Positions 1 through 8,835 of a DNA stretch of 64,000 nt are shown piece by piece (the first letter of the stretch is position 1; every line of letters starts with the position of its first letter). The translations under genes were made by a program, and so were the position numbers. Source of the stretch: an uncultured Deferribacteraceae bacterium (GTDB taxonomy: Bacteria; Chrysiogenota; Deferribacteres; Deferribacterales; Mucispirillaceae); contig CAMRCY010000007.1 in NCBI GenBank assembly GCA_947041165.1, positions 1 through 64,000 on the forward strand, in the 5' to 3' direction. The notes under the pieces were generated by a model, which worked only from the letters and a program-made list of their open reading frames with translations, had not been told where the DNA came from and made no database searches.

Positions 1-179
1 AACTGTTTTGTTATGCACGTGAAATTGATTGAAAAAGTGTAATTTTTTGCGTAGTTATTAATTGTGCATAAAACTAGCCTGTGCAATTAGTTGTAAGTTA
101 TTGAGTGTCATAATACTTTGCTATTGTTGAGTGCATAAAGAAATTAAATCAAACTTTACAGTCAGCACTTCTTATAATA

Positions 180-325
180 ACCTAAACTTCATATCTACTA
201 AACTTTATCTCTATCAAACTTCATATCTACTAAACTTCATATCTACTAAACTTCGTATCTACTAAACTTCATACCTATAAAACTTCATATCTACTAAACT
301 TTATCACCATATAAATTTCATATCA
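180..325. repeat. 16-bp tandem repeat array
   Basis: About eight imperfect copies of a 16-bp unit with core AAACTTCATATCTACT; AAACTT recurs every 16 bases between 184 and 296. It lies beyond the 3' end of the first minus-strand operon, past its terminator. The rest of 1-453 is AT-rich with loosely repeated words such as GTGCATAAA, and I see no gene in it. Confidence 0.85.
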
Positions 326-331
326 ACTAAA

Positions 332-358
332 TAAAAAAAGGGAGACTATTAATCTCCC
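332..358 (-). terminator. rho-independent terminator of the aroE operon
   Basis: A GGGAGA/TCTCCC stem with a 7-base loop (340-358 on the plus strand) is followed, on the minus strand, by a run of seven T. It sits about 100 bases past the stop of the gene ending at 454, so it should end that operon. Confidence 0.8.
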
Positions 359-453
359 TGCATTGCATATTTTTTAAAATTTACTACCAAACTACAAATA
401 ATGTTTTCTATAATAAGCATTACTCATAAATTTTGTTTCACAAATTGTTTCTT

Positions 454-1020
454 CTAATTGATACCCCATGATGCTAAAAGACTTAGCAACATACTCTCTG
501 GGTGTTTGCCTTTGAAATCTGCAACAAGTGATGATCTTGTAGTTGCATTATCTGTTGCTAAAATAGATTTGTAATACCATAACGATGATAAATTTCCATC
601 AGCTAAATATCTACTATAATCTACATCATTGCTTAAATCTGATGATACGTAAACAGCAATCTCTTCATAGTTACCTGATACTTTTGATAAATATAGAGAT
701 GCATTATCCATATCATCTTCTGAAAAATACATAAAACCTGTTGATAAATTGATATAATCCGAAAATGAAGGATATATATTCACTAACGATGCAAACTCTG
801 GAATATCTTCTAGTGAAGCAACGTTTAACGCAGCCACTGCAATATTGCCAGCATCCTTAGATTTAGCACCCTTGTACGAATTAAAACCTAAATAAGCAAC
901 CACTACTAAAACAATTAATACTCCAACTCCGATAATAATCTGCTTAAAATAATTCTGTAATAAATTCTCTAACTTATCTACACGATTATCTTCAATAACT
1001 ACGTTCTTCTTTTTAGCCAT
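454..1020 (-). CDS. single-pass membrane protein, TPR-like / YfgM-like
   Basis: A 188-residue protein with a charged cytoplasmic N-terminus (MAKKKN start, KLENLLQ), one strong hydrophobic helix at about residues 29-49, and an alpha-helical remainder. That layout resembles YfgM-type proteins, in which an N-terminal anchor precedes TPR-like repeats facing the cell exterior. YfgM acts near the Sec translocon and periplasmic chaperones; whether this one does is unknown. The ATG has an AGAGGG ribosome site about 9 bases upstream. It is the last gene of the aroE-PHP operon, 7 bases after the PHP stop, and is followed by a terminator. The family call rests on architecture only. Confidence 0.55.
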   Translation of the reverse strand: MAKKKNVVIEDNRVDKLENLLQNYFKQIIIGVGVLIVLVVVAYLGFNSYKGAKSKDAGNIAVAALNVASLEDIPEFASLVNIYPSFSDYINLSTGFMYFSEDDMDNASLYLSKVSGNYEEIAVYVSSDLSNDVDYSRYLADGNLSSLWYYKSILATDNATTRSSLVADFKGKHPESMLLSLLASWGIN

Positions 1021-1027
1021 AATTCAA

Positions 1028-1690
1028 CTACCCTCTTGATAATGCTTTATTAAATATTTTTCTATTATTTGATACTATAATTTCTATCTCTGCTAATGTT
1101 AAACCAGCACCTTGCATAACTGATACCGCCATATCGTAGCCAACATAATCTGATGGTATATGAGCATCATTGTTCACTACTAAATTAGCACCAACTTCTC
1201 TCGCTATTTTTGCCACATGACCGTTACAATAACTATGTCCTCTTCTTGTAGTTATCTCCAAGTAGACACCGTTCTTTGCTGCAAGCTCTGCATCTGCAAC
1301 TGTGATAAGTCCTGGATGAGCTAAAATATCTACACCTGCATCAATCGCTGCTCTATTTGTACCCTCTATATATGGCTCTGTTATCGTCTGTCCATGGACT
1401 AAGACTATATCTGCACCCAATGAACGTGCTTTTACCGTTGATGCCTCTATATCGGCTGGGATAACATGAGTAAGCTCAACACCGATTATAACTTTAAACT
1501 CTTCATCTAGTGAGTTATACGACTCTTTAAATCTTAAATGTGTTGAAATTAACTCTTCTAAATTAGATCTATCTGCATGATCTGTTATAGCTATACCTAA
1601 ATATCCTTTAGATTTTGCTCGTCTTGCTGATTCAGATGCTATTAATACTCCATCTGATTTTATTGTGTGTGTATGTAAATCGTATAAAAT
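1028..1690 (-). CDS. PHP-domain phosphatase (histidinol-phosphatase-like), ATT start
   Basis: My reading extends the frame upstream to 1690, giving about 220 residues. The N-terminus reads ILYDLHTHTIKSDG, with the HxH of PHP motif I, then AITDHAD, a conserved histidine region (VILAHPG-like, here DILAHPG) and a C-terminal NNDAHIP. These metal ligands mark a PHP phosphoesterase. Small proteins of this type are usually annotated as histidinol-phosphate phosphatase domain proteins; the true substrate is uncertain. The frame has no ATG, GTG or TTG before the HTH motif. A perfect GGAGG (1697-1701) lies 6 bases before the third of three ATT codons, so ATT at 1690 is the likely start. The first TTG (1420) would delete motif I. 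The gene follows aroE by 18 bases. Confidence 0.82.
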   Translation of the reverse strand: MLYDLHTHTIKSDGVLIASESARRAKSKGYLGIAITDHADRSNLEELISTHLRFKESYNSLDEEFKVIIGVELTHVIPADIEASTVKARSLGADIVLVHGQTITEPYIEGTNRAAIDAGVDILAHPGLITVADAELAAKNGVYLEITTRRGHSYCNGHVAKIAREVGANLVVNNDAHIPSDYVGYDMAVSVMQGAGLTLAEIEIIVSNNRKIFNKALSRG

Positions 1691-1708
1691 AATAATCCTC
1701 CAATAAAA

Positions 1709-2521
1709 CTACAGCTTTAACATATTTGATTTAAAATATTTTATATCAAACTCAAACTCTCTACCTGTCCATAAATTAAATGATTTATATGCTTGCATAA
1801 TTAACATATCTATACCGTTTACTAATTTTAGATGTTTATACTTAAGTCTCATAAAATCTAAAAATGGTGTCATACCACTACTGTATTGCAAATCTATAGC
1901 GTAATGTCTAATACCCATTCCAACATTTAAAAAATCAAAATCACCATCACTGATAGACGTTGTATTGATAACTATATCGCAATCAATTGTAGATAGCTTG
2001 TCGTGAGGGATAACTGTTATATTGTGCGAAGATAAATTTGCAACAGACTCTGCTTTTGCAACAGATCTATTAGAGAGGTATAAATCAATATTGTTATGCT
2101 TATTAAGTAACGTGACAAGTGCCCTACTAGCACCTCCTGCTCCTAATATCAATATAGAACTATTATCTAACTTAATTTTATTAAATTCAAAAAGCTTCTC
2201 TAACCCATAAACATCTGTGTTGTAACCTTTCATACCTGTGTCACTAAACTTAATTAGATTTACAGCCTTAGAATATTCTGCCACATCACTATAACTGCTA
2301 CAAAGTTCATAAACTTTCTCTTTATATGGATGAGTTACATTAACTCCAACAAAATTGTGATCTCTTAAAAAACCTAATACATTTTCTAAATTAGAACTAT
2401 CTTTTATATCAAAAACCGTATAACCACCATTAATACATGTGTTATGTAGAAAATAGTTATGAATAATTGGCGATAAAGTGTGTGAAAGAGGAGTTCCGAT
2501 AATACCTATATTAACATACAT
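1709..2521 (-). CDS. aroE: shikimate dehydrogenase
   Basis: AroE reduces 3-dehydroshikimate to shikimate with NADPH in aromatic amino acid synthesis. The 270-residue length is normal. Visible motifs are the substrate-site PLSHTLSP near the N-terminus, NVTHPYKE with the catalytic lysine at about residue 65, the nucleotide-binding GAGGASRA at about 127, NTTSISD, and a C-terminal GxxMLIxQA-type helix (NGIDMLIMQAYKSF). The ATG has a GAGGAAT ribosome site. It is the first gene of an operon running into the PHP phosphatase, and a promoter-like pair lies about 50-75 bases upstream. Confidence 0.95.
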   Translation of the reverse strand: MYVNIGIIGTPLSHTLSPIIHNYFLHNTCINGGYTVFDIKDSSNLENVLGFLRDHNFVGVNVTHPYKEKVYELCSSYSDVAEYSKAVNLIKFSDTGMKGYNTDVYGLEKLFEFNKIKLDNSSILILGAGGASRALVTLLNKHNNIDLYLSNRSVAKAESVANLSSHNITVIPHDKLSTIDCDIVINTTSISDGDFDFLNVGMGIRHYAIDLQYSSGMTPFLDFMRLKYKHLKLVNGIDMLIMQAYKSFNLWTGREFEFDIKYFKSNMLKL

Positions 2522-2568
2522 TTATACAATTCCTCATTAATTAAAATTCATAAAAACAAACCATAAGC

Positions 2569-2597
2569 ATATTATAACAAATACTCAATATAGTCAA
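2569..2597 (-). promoter_or_regulatory. candidate sigma-70 promoter for aroE operon
   Basis: On the minus strand TTGACT (2592-2597) is followed after 17 bases by TAATAT (2569-2574); an overlapping TATAAT (2571-2576) gives 15-base spacing. It lies between the ntrX stop and the aroE start, where the operon needs a promoter. Called by eye only. Confidence 0.5.
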
Positions 2598-2646
2598 TAT
2601 CGTTAACAACGTAAAAACAATTAAAACTAAGATTTGTTATAATATA

Positions 2647-4011
2647 TTAACTATTCTTAGTTTTCTCTAAACCTAAACTTTTAATCTTCTTATAAAGATA
2701 CGTTCGCTCTATATCAAGAACAGCTGCCGATTTGATAATATTCCAATCATTAACACGTAAAACATTTAGAAAATAATCTCTCTCAAATTCATCTCTCGCA
2801 CTCTTTAATGTCGCACCATACTTATAAGATATATCAACTAAGCCTAACTCTTGATCTTTAATAAATATAGTCGGTGTATCCTCTACTCCGATTACTTCTT
2901 TATCTGATAATGCAACTAACCTTTCTACTATATTTTTCAACTGTCTAACATTGCCAGGAAAATCATAGCTCATAAATTGTTCCATTAACTCATTCGACAA
3001 CCTTTTCTCTAATAATGAATTTAACGATGCAGATGACTTTAAAAAGTAGTTAACTAAATATGGAATATCTTCCCTACGCTCTCTAAGTGGAGGCACTTCA
3101 ATCGGTATAACATTTATTCTGTAAAATAAATCAGCTCTGAAATTGTTACTTGTAATCTCTGCACTTATATCTTTATTGGTTGCACATATTAATCTAAAAT
3201 TAGATTTAACAACTTCTGTTCCACCGATCGTTACAAACTCTCCCATCTCTAAAACTTTTAAAAGTTTCACCTGTGTTGATAGATCCATATCACAGATCTC
3301 GTCTAAAAATAATGTGCCACCATTTGCTAATTCAAACAGCCCCTTCTTGCTAGTTATTGCATCTGTAAAAGCTCCTTGCTCATATCCAAACAACTCGCTT
3401 TCTAACAATTCACTTGGCACTGCAGAACAATTAATCTCTATGAATGGTTGATCAGAATACATACCTAACATATGTATCAACTTGCTAACATGTTCTTTAC
3501 CTGCTCCGTTCTCACCTGTAATTAATACAGCTGAGTTCATATTAGAAATTTTATCTATCTTATCTTTTAACCTATTTACAGACTGACTTACACCTATTAA
3601 ATTATATTTCTTAATTAAATTATATTTTGAGTTACGTAAATCTTTCAACAATTTACTACGATCTTTTAGATGTTTTAAAATCATCACTATTCGTTCCAAT
3701 GATAACGGTTTCTCTAAGAAATCATACGCACCATATTTAATACTCTCAACTGCATTTTCGATTGTGCCATGTCCTGAAATCATCACAACATCAATCTCTG
3801 GATAATATCGTTTGATCTCTTTCAACCCTTCCATGCCATCAATATCTGGAAGCCATATATCAAGAAATACTATATCAAATGTTTCCTCTTTTAACATCTC
3901 CATACCTTCACCAAAAGTTAATGCATGTTTAGAGAGATTTCCTTCATCATTAACGATACCCATTATTGCAACACCGATATTCTTCTCATCATCAATTATT
4001 AAAATTTTCAT
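2647..4011 (-). CDS. ntrX: NtrX-type sigma-54 response regulator
   Basis: A 454-residue three-domain regulator. The receiver has phospho-acceptor D51 (FLDIWLPD) and a KPLS lysine. The AAA+ domain has Walker A GENGAGKE (166-172), Walker B GGTLFLDE (231-238) and R-finger-type RADLFYRINV. The C-terminus is a Fis-type helix-turn-helix (NDWNIIKSAA...YLYKKIKSLGL). The sigma-54 loop reads GAFTDA (213-218) rather than GAFTGA. The start at 4011 is chosen over the longer frame because AGAGGGA lies 7 bases before ATG and the receiver begins exactly there. It lies 94 bases downstream of the NtrY-like kinase gene, its likely partner. NtrYX pairs are linked to nitrogen, redox or envelope control; the target here is unknown. 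Confidence 0.9.
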   Translation of the reverse strand: MKILIIDDEKNIGVAIMGIVNDEGNLSKHALTFGEGMEMLKEETFDIVFLDIWLPDIDGMEGLKEIKRYYPEIDVVMISGHGTIENAVESIKYGAYDFLEKPLSLERIVMILKHLKDRSKLLKDLRNSKYNLIKKYNLIGVSQSVNRLKDKIDKISNMNSAVLITGENGAGKEHVSKLIHMLGMYSDQPFIEINCSAVPSELLESELFGYEQGAFTDAITSKKGLFELANGGTLFLDEICDMDLSTQVKLLKVLEMGEFVTIGGTEVVKSNFRLICATNKDISAEITSNNFRADLFYRINVIPIEVPPLRERREDIPYLVNYFLKSSASLNSLLEKRLSNELMEQFMSYDFPGNVRQLKNIVERLVALSDKEVIGVEDTPTIFIKDQELGLVDISYKYGATLKSARDEFERDYFLNVLRVNDWNIIKSAAVLDIERTYLYKKIKSLGLEKTKNS

Positions 4012-4105
4012 CTCAAATCCCTCTATCCAGTTCTTGATCGTACAGAACAACACTTAAAACTTATTAAACATACTATATCATATATTCTACTTATAAACCA
4101 TATTA

Positions 4106-6379
4106 TCACACCAACGGCTTAGGAATTTTTATAATAAATCTTGCACCATTCTCTAAATTCTTAGCTTCAATAGATCCTTGATGTTCATCTATTACCTTCT
4201 TCACAATCGCTAAACCTAAACCTGTGCCTCCGCTACGTTTACTGAAATATGGATTGAAAATATTTTCAATATCTTTCTCAGGAATACCACCACCTGTATC
4301 ATCAATTATAACTACAATATATGTCTTTAATTCTTCTAATGTGATAGTAATAACTCCTGACTCTTTCATAGCCGAAATAGAGTTTGTTATCAAGTTTTGT
4401 AGAATACGTTTAATCTGAAGTTTATCTCCAGAAATCGTTATCGTACTCTCTGTCTTAAAATTGTAATCAAATTTTATATTAGGATATGAGCGTTCATAAA
4501 GATGAACAGTGTTTAATATCTCATCACATAAATTAATCGCCACCTTGCGAGAAACTTTATCTTTTGCAAAATATGAAAACTCTTCCACAAGTTCAAGCAA
4601 CGACTCAACCTCGCTTACTATCGTATTCATACTCATCGTAACTATACCTTTGATCTCCGTGTCTTCTAATATAGAGATACGTTTATTAACTCTTTCTGCC
4701 ATCAATTTTATAGGTGTTAATGGATTTTTAACCTCGTGTGCTATACGTGTTGCAACCTCTTTCCATACCTGAAATCTCTGTGATGTTACAATATCTGTTA
4801 CATCATCTAAAACTATTAATAACTGCTCCTCTTCTAATGTGAAAATTGATGAAATATTCATCAAATATATTTTAGGTTTGCCGTCTACTGTAAATGATAT
4901 ATTAGATATAGTTTGCTTATCATCAACTTTTAAAAACTCTGATATCTCACTTATAATATCTCTTTGAAAATACTCTTCACTATTTATAACAAATAAACTT
5001 GCCTTCTCATTCATCTCTAAAATAGTTAGATCTTTTTTCATCAATATTATCATCGATGAAACATTTTTGAAGATTGCATCAATATACATTTTATCTATTA
5101 AAATCTGATTATACGTTTCAGATAAAATAACATTTTTGCTGTTCAACTCATTAGTATGTTCTTTAAGTTTTGATGTCATATTATTAAAAGTGTCTATCAA
5201 ATAAGAGATCTCTGATCCACCTGTTGAGTTAACTTTTATATCTAAATTTCCACCAGATATAAGTACCGATGCATCAGCTAATTCTTCAATAGGTTTTGTG
5301 ATACTATTGGCAAAAAGTACAGAACCCCATAACGCTGAAAAAACTACAATCAAAAACAAAACTACCATCAACATCAAATAAGAGTTCTTCACTGGATATG
5401 AAAAATATTTACTCTCTGAATGAATACTCTTCAATATATTGATACTGTTGATATCTAACTCAATTGATGTAGGGATCAGTTTATAAGCTATTAAAAACCT
5501 ATCATCATCTAAAGGATATGATAACCAATAGATCGATCTATCATTAAACTGGTCGATACCATTATCTTTTTCATACAGCAACATTTTGTCTAAATAGGTA
5601 CTCAATATGGAGCTGATATTTTTATCAATATTATCTTCATTAATGCCTTTAATATTAACTTTAACATCGCCACTCTTATTGCTAATGTTACTCTCATTAC
5701 TATTAACGGTATTATTCCCACTGTTCGCATAAACTGTTTTTTTTGTATCAATATTGTATACGCCAGCTCCTGAGAAAATATCGTTACTGATATATGTATC
5801 TAAGAGATCGGTTACCTTAACATTATTGTCATCCGATATATCTACTAGCGAGAGTATGTTAAGATTTAATGTATCTATCATTAAACCCTCATAATCTTTT
5901 AAAATATTTAGAGAACTCGATAATGAGTAATCAATCTGTGCATCGAACCACTTATTGATCGCAACATTTATAACGGTGACTGCAAATGTAAATATAAAAA
6001 ATGACGGTATGACTGATATTATCATTGAGAATAAAATCACTTTACTTTTAAGTCTTGATCCAAACTTCTTATCACTTCTTTCTGCAATAATTTTTGCAAT
6101 GATCCTAAAGATCATCAACATAATAAATAGAATTATTATCACATTAATATTTACAAGAAAAAAGATAGACACATTTGTATACCAAGCATAATTTACATTG
6201 GTAATATTTTTGCCTACTATAAAATTGATACCTATAACGATTAGAAGATATAAAAGATATTTGCTTAATGCTCTTTTAGGATTATTGATCGAACTTGATG
6301 TTAATATATTTGTGATATTAGCTATAAAATACAATACCTTTCGTCTAAGTATCGCTATATGCAGTCTGAATTTATTCAT
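4106..6379 (-). CDS. ntrY: NtrY-type membrane sensor histidine kinase
   Basis: A 757-residue kinase. Helices at about 41-57, 70-97 and 112-142 are followed by an extracytoplasmic sensor region to about 330, another helix at about 333-355, a HAMP domain, a PAS-like segment (LTILEMNEKA), the HisKA box IAHEVKNPLTP with the phospho-accepting histidine, and a HATPase with N-box NLITNSISAM, G1 DDTGGGIP and G2 GGTGLGLAIVKK. This order is that of NtrY. It should phosphorylate the response regulator encoded just downstream. The upstream gap holds a good minus-strand promoter. The ligand sensed cannot be read from sequence. Confidence 0.9.
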   Translation of the reverse strand: MNKFRLHIAILRRKVLYFIANITNILTSSSINNPKRALSKYLLYLLIVIGINFIVGKNITNVNYAWYTNVSIFFLVNINVIIILFIMLMIFRIIAKIIAERSDKKFGSRLKSKVILFSMIISVIPSFFIFTFAVTVINVAINKWFDAQIDYSLSSSLNILKDYEGLMIDTLNLNILSLVDISDDNNVKVTDLLDTYISNDIFSGAGVYNIDTKKTVYANSGNNTVNSNESNISNKSGDVKVNIKGINEDNIDKNISSILSTYLDKMLLYEKDNGIDQFNDRSIYWLSYPLDDDRFLIAYKLIPTSIELDINSINILKSIHSESKYFSYPVKNSYLMLMVVLFLIVVFSALWGSVLFANSITKPIEELADASVLISGGNLDIKVNSTGGSEISYLIDTFNNMTSKLKEHTNELNSKNVILSETYNQILIDKMYIDAIFKNVSSMIILMKKDLTILEMNEKASLFVINSEEYFQRDIISEISEFLKVDDKQTISNISFTVDGKPKIYLMNISSIFTLEEEQLLIVLDDVTDIVTSQRFQVWKEVATRIAHEVKNPLTPIKLMAERVNKRISILEDTEIKGIVTMSMNTIVSEVESLLELVEEFSYFAKDKVSRKVAINLCDEILNTVHLYERSYPNIKFDYNFKTESTITISGDKLQIKRILQNLITNSISAMKESGVITITLEELKTYIVVIIDDTGGGIPEKDIENIFNPYFSKRSGGTGLGLAIVKKVIDEHQGSIEAKNLENGARFIIKIPKPLV

Positions 6380-6435
6380 TAATATCTACTCCACTTATAA
6401 ATACCTATATAATTAACCTATTCATTAATCTATCT

Positions 6436-6464
6436 ATCATATAAATAAAATATTATTATTGCAA
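6436..6464 (-). promoter_or_regulatory. candidate promoter for ntrYX
   Basis: On the minus strand TTGCAA (6459-6464) and TATGAT (6436-6441) are 17 bases apart, upstream of ntrY. TTGCAA is its own reverse complement, and on the plus strand TAATAA begins 17 bases past it, so the divergent gene at 6533 could share the -35 box. A TATAAT (6475-6480) is also present on the plus strand. Confidence 0.45.
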
Positions 6465-6532
6465 GAAGTTCTAATATAATGTAATAATAAACGGATATAT
6501 TATTCTTTTATAAGTATATTTTAGGAGAAAAC

Positions 6533-7315
6533 ATGGCAGATTTTGAACATAAGACGATTGAATATGGAACAACTATATTAAAACTTGTTAGAGTTAAAGA
6601 GTTTATTGATGGTACTCAACGATTGTTTGGAAATATTTTGTTTTCAATCAAGCATCATAGAGAGCAACATAACGAGATGATGCATATAAGAATTATACCG
6701 CTTTCTGGTATAACAAAAATATCTGGCACAAATAGATATACTATACAAGCTGATGCAAAACTATCGATAAATAAAATATTTGTTAACGCTAACCATAACA
6801 ACCAATCGATCGAATTTGGACCTCTTCAAGGATTGTTAATTGATGAATCTATTGCTAATCGTGGGATAGGAACATTTGCTATGAACGAACTTGTTAAATG
6901 GGTTAAACAAAATTTTGAAGAATATGTTGTCGTACCGTTTGAATTTGTTGGAACAGATTCTATGACAACTGATGATAAAGAGATAAGAATTAAGTTCTTA
7001 GAAAATTTCGGATTTAATTTAAACTTCTCAGATATATCAAGAAAAAATGGATCTATGAAAGCAAGAAGAGTTTCATTTTTAAGAGAATATCTAAACTTTG
7101 ATAAAGTTGACGAAATAGAAATTGAACCATATTTCTTCAATCTAATTAAAGAGAAATTTGATATAGATAAACAGTATAACGAACTTAAAATAGATTACCA
7201 ACTAAGAGGAGAGGAACTTTTAGGCGGAATTCAAAAAGCCGACTTAATTAAATATTCTCTAATTTTTATCACAGTTGTACTCGCAATATTTATATTTCTT
7301 ATGAGTAGTAAGTAA
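6533..7315 (+). CDS. GNAT-like protein with C-terminal membrane anchor
   Basis: A 260-residue protein of unknown function. Its middle (about residues 95-175) reads like a GNAT acetyltransferase: an acceptor-strand segment (LLIDESIANRGIG), then a helix NELVKWVKQNF, a beta strand (VVVPFEF) and a late FLENFGFNLN segment typical of the GNAT C-terminal half. The R-G-I-G part matches the acetyl-CoA-binding loop only loosely (usual RGxGxG/A). The last ~22 residues form one hydrophobic helix ending in MSSK, so it is probably tail-anchored. Start is clear: TTAGGAGA lies 6-7 bases before ATG. It stands alone, divergent from ntrY. The tail-anchored GNAT layout is unusual. Confidence 0.6.
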   Translation: MADFEHKTIEYGTTILKLVRVKEFIDGTQRLFGNILFSIKHHREQHNEMMHIRIIPLSGITKISGTNRYTIQADAKLSINKIFVNANHNNQSIEFGPLQGLLIDESIANRGIGTFAMNELVKWVKQNFEEYVVVPFEFVGTDSMTTDDKEIRIKFLENFGFNLNFSDISRKNGSMKARRVSFLREYLNFDKVDEIEIEPYFFNLIKEKFDIDKQYNELKIDYQLRGEELLGGIQKADLIKYSLIFITVVLAIFIFLMSSK

Positions 7316-7339
7316 TCATATTAAATAAGAGTAAGCAAT

Positions 7340-7745
7340 TGTAGTTAACTATTAGTGAGCATAGTGAGTTCAAGTTCATTAGTCGCTAAAAGTAGTAGTT
7401 AATAAATCGGCAGTAATCAGTGGTGAGCATGGTGAGTTCAAGTTCGCTAGTCACTAGAAATAGTAGTTAATAAATCGGCAGTAGTAAGTGTGAGTATGGT
7501 GAGTTCAAGTTTACTAGTCGCTAGAAATAGTAGTTAATAAATCGGTAGTAATCAGTGGTGAGTATGGTGAGTTCAAGTTCATTAATCACTAAAAGTAGTA
7601 GTTAATAAATCGGTAGTAGTAAGTAGTGAGTATGGTGAGTTAAATTCGCTAGTCACTAGAAATAGTAGTTAATAAATCGGTAGTAATCAGTGGTGAGTAT
7701 AGTGAGTTCAAGTTCGCTAGTCACTAAAAGTAGTAGTTAATAGTC
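7340..7745. repeat. 68-bp tandem repeat array
   Basis: The word GTAGTTAATAAATCGG recurs at 7395, 7463, 7530, 7598 and 7665, with a partial at 7733, giving about six copies of a 67-68-bp unit that also contains GTGAGTTCAAGTT and CTAGTCACTA. The array starts soon after the stop of the GNAT-like gene and runs up to the dehydratase gene. I see no reading frame with a ribosome site in it. Confidence 0.9.
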
Positions 7746-7823
7746 ATAGTTGGTTAAGCGTTAGTTAGGTAATAATATCTAATCGCTAATCGTATTTAGT
7801 TAGTAGTTAATAGTAGGTGTAAA

Positions 7824-8831
7824 ATAAAAAAGATAGGCTTCACAACAACAATTCCTGTAGAGATTGTTTTAGCAAGTAATAACATTCCTATAGATTTAAA
7901 TAATATTTTCATATCACATGACAATCCATTAGAATATATCGATTACGCACATCAAAGTGTACTTCCAAGAAATTTATGTAACTGGATAAAAGGGCTCTAC
8001 TCTGTAGCCATTAGAGATAGATCGGTTGATGAAATAATATCAGTTGTAAGTGGTGATTGTAGCAACACTCATGCACTAACTGAACTTTATGAAGAGAACG
8101 ATATAACCGTACATAAATTCTCATATCCATCATCTAAAACCAACCTTTATAATGAGTTGAAAAACCAGATCATTGATCTTGCTGGTGCGTTCTCGTTAAC
8201 TCTAAAAGACGTTCAAGAATATTCTAAAATAACTGACAAAGTTAGAGCCAAATTAAAAAGAGTTGATCAATTAACAGTTGAAAATAAAGTGACTGGTTTT
8301 GAAAATCATCTATGGTTAGTTTCATCAACAGATTTCGGTTCTGACTTAGATAAATTTTCTAAAAATCTTGATGAGTTTATAAAAGAAGCAGAAGACAGAA
8401 AGCCTATGGACTCAACCGTTAGATTAGCGTTTATAGGCGTGCCTCCGATCATACCGAACATCTATAACTTGATCGAAAAGAAAAGCTGTAAAGTGGTTTT
8501 TAATGAAGTTCAGCGTCAATTCACAATCCCCTCTGAAGCTGAAGATTTTGTGCAAAGATATATAGATTATACATATCCATACACAATTTGGGACAGGATA
8601 AAAGATATAAAAGAACAGGTAGATTTAAGAAAAGTTGATGGTATAATCCATTACGTTCAATCGTTTTGTTATCGTCAAATACAAGATATTGTTATTAGAA
8701 AACATATTGATAATATGCCGATATTGACGATTGAGGGAGATAAACCATTAGACATTGATAATAGAACTATCATAAGAATAGATTCGTTTGTCGAAATGTT
8801 GCATGATAAAAAAGCAGGGAAAGTTAGATAA
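7824..8831 (+). CDS. 2-hydroxyacyl-CoA dehydratase D-component-like protein, ATA start
   Basis: Read without interruption from 7824, the frame encodes about 335 residues starting (I/M)KKIGFTTTIPVEIV, the usual N-terminus of single-subunit HgdB/BcrC-type proteins. Cysteines at about 52 (RNLCNW), 79 (SGDCSN), 222 and 282 (SFCYRQ) are candidate Fe-S ligands. Family members accept an electron from an ATP-hydrolysing activator and reduce difficult substrates at an Fe-S cluster; the activator gene is next door. The substrate is unknown; a 2-hydroxyacyl-CoA dehydratase or a double-cubane-cluster reductase are both possible. The only codon at the expected start is ATA, 4 bases after AGGTG. The first usable TTG (8157) would remove 111 residues including two cysteines. 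The gene is either ATA-initiated or newly damaged. Confidence 0.78.
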   Translation: MKKIGFTTTIPVEIVLASNNIPIDLNNIFISHDNPLEYIDYAHQSVLPRNLCNWIKGLYSVAIRDRSVDEIISVVSGDCSNTHALTELYEENDITVHKFSYPSSKTNLYNELKNQIIDLAGAFSLTLKDVQEYSKITDKVRAKLKRVDQLTVENKVTGFENHLWLVSSTDFGSDLDKFSKNLDEFIKEAEDRKPMDSTVRLAFIGVPPIIPNIYNLIEKKSCKVVFNEVQRQFTIPSEAEDFVQRYIDYTYPYTIWDRIKDIKEQVDLRKVDGIIHYVQSFCYRQIQDIVIRKHIDNMPILTIEGDKPLDIDNRTIIRIDSFVEMLHDKKAGKVR

Positions 8832-8835
8832 AATT

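Noticed and set aside
1028-1420. A 130-residue gene starting at TTG 1420
   Set aside because: The PHP-domain metal motifs lie upstream in the same frame, to 1690, where there is a GGAGG site.
2647-4053. Longer ntrX start at 4053
   Set aside because: The receiver domain begins at MKILIIDDE (4011), which has AGAGGGA at the proper distance.
8157-8831. A separate 224-residue gene with TTG start
   Set aside because: The frame continues upstream without a stop through the conserved N-terminus and two cysteines to 7824, so this is the back part of one gene.
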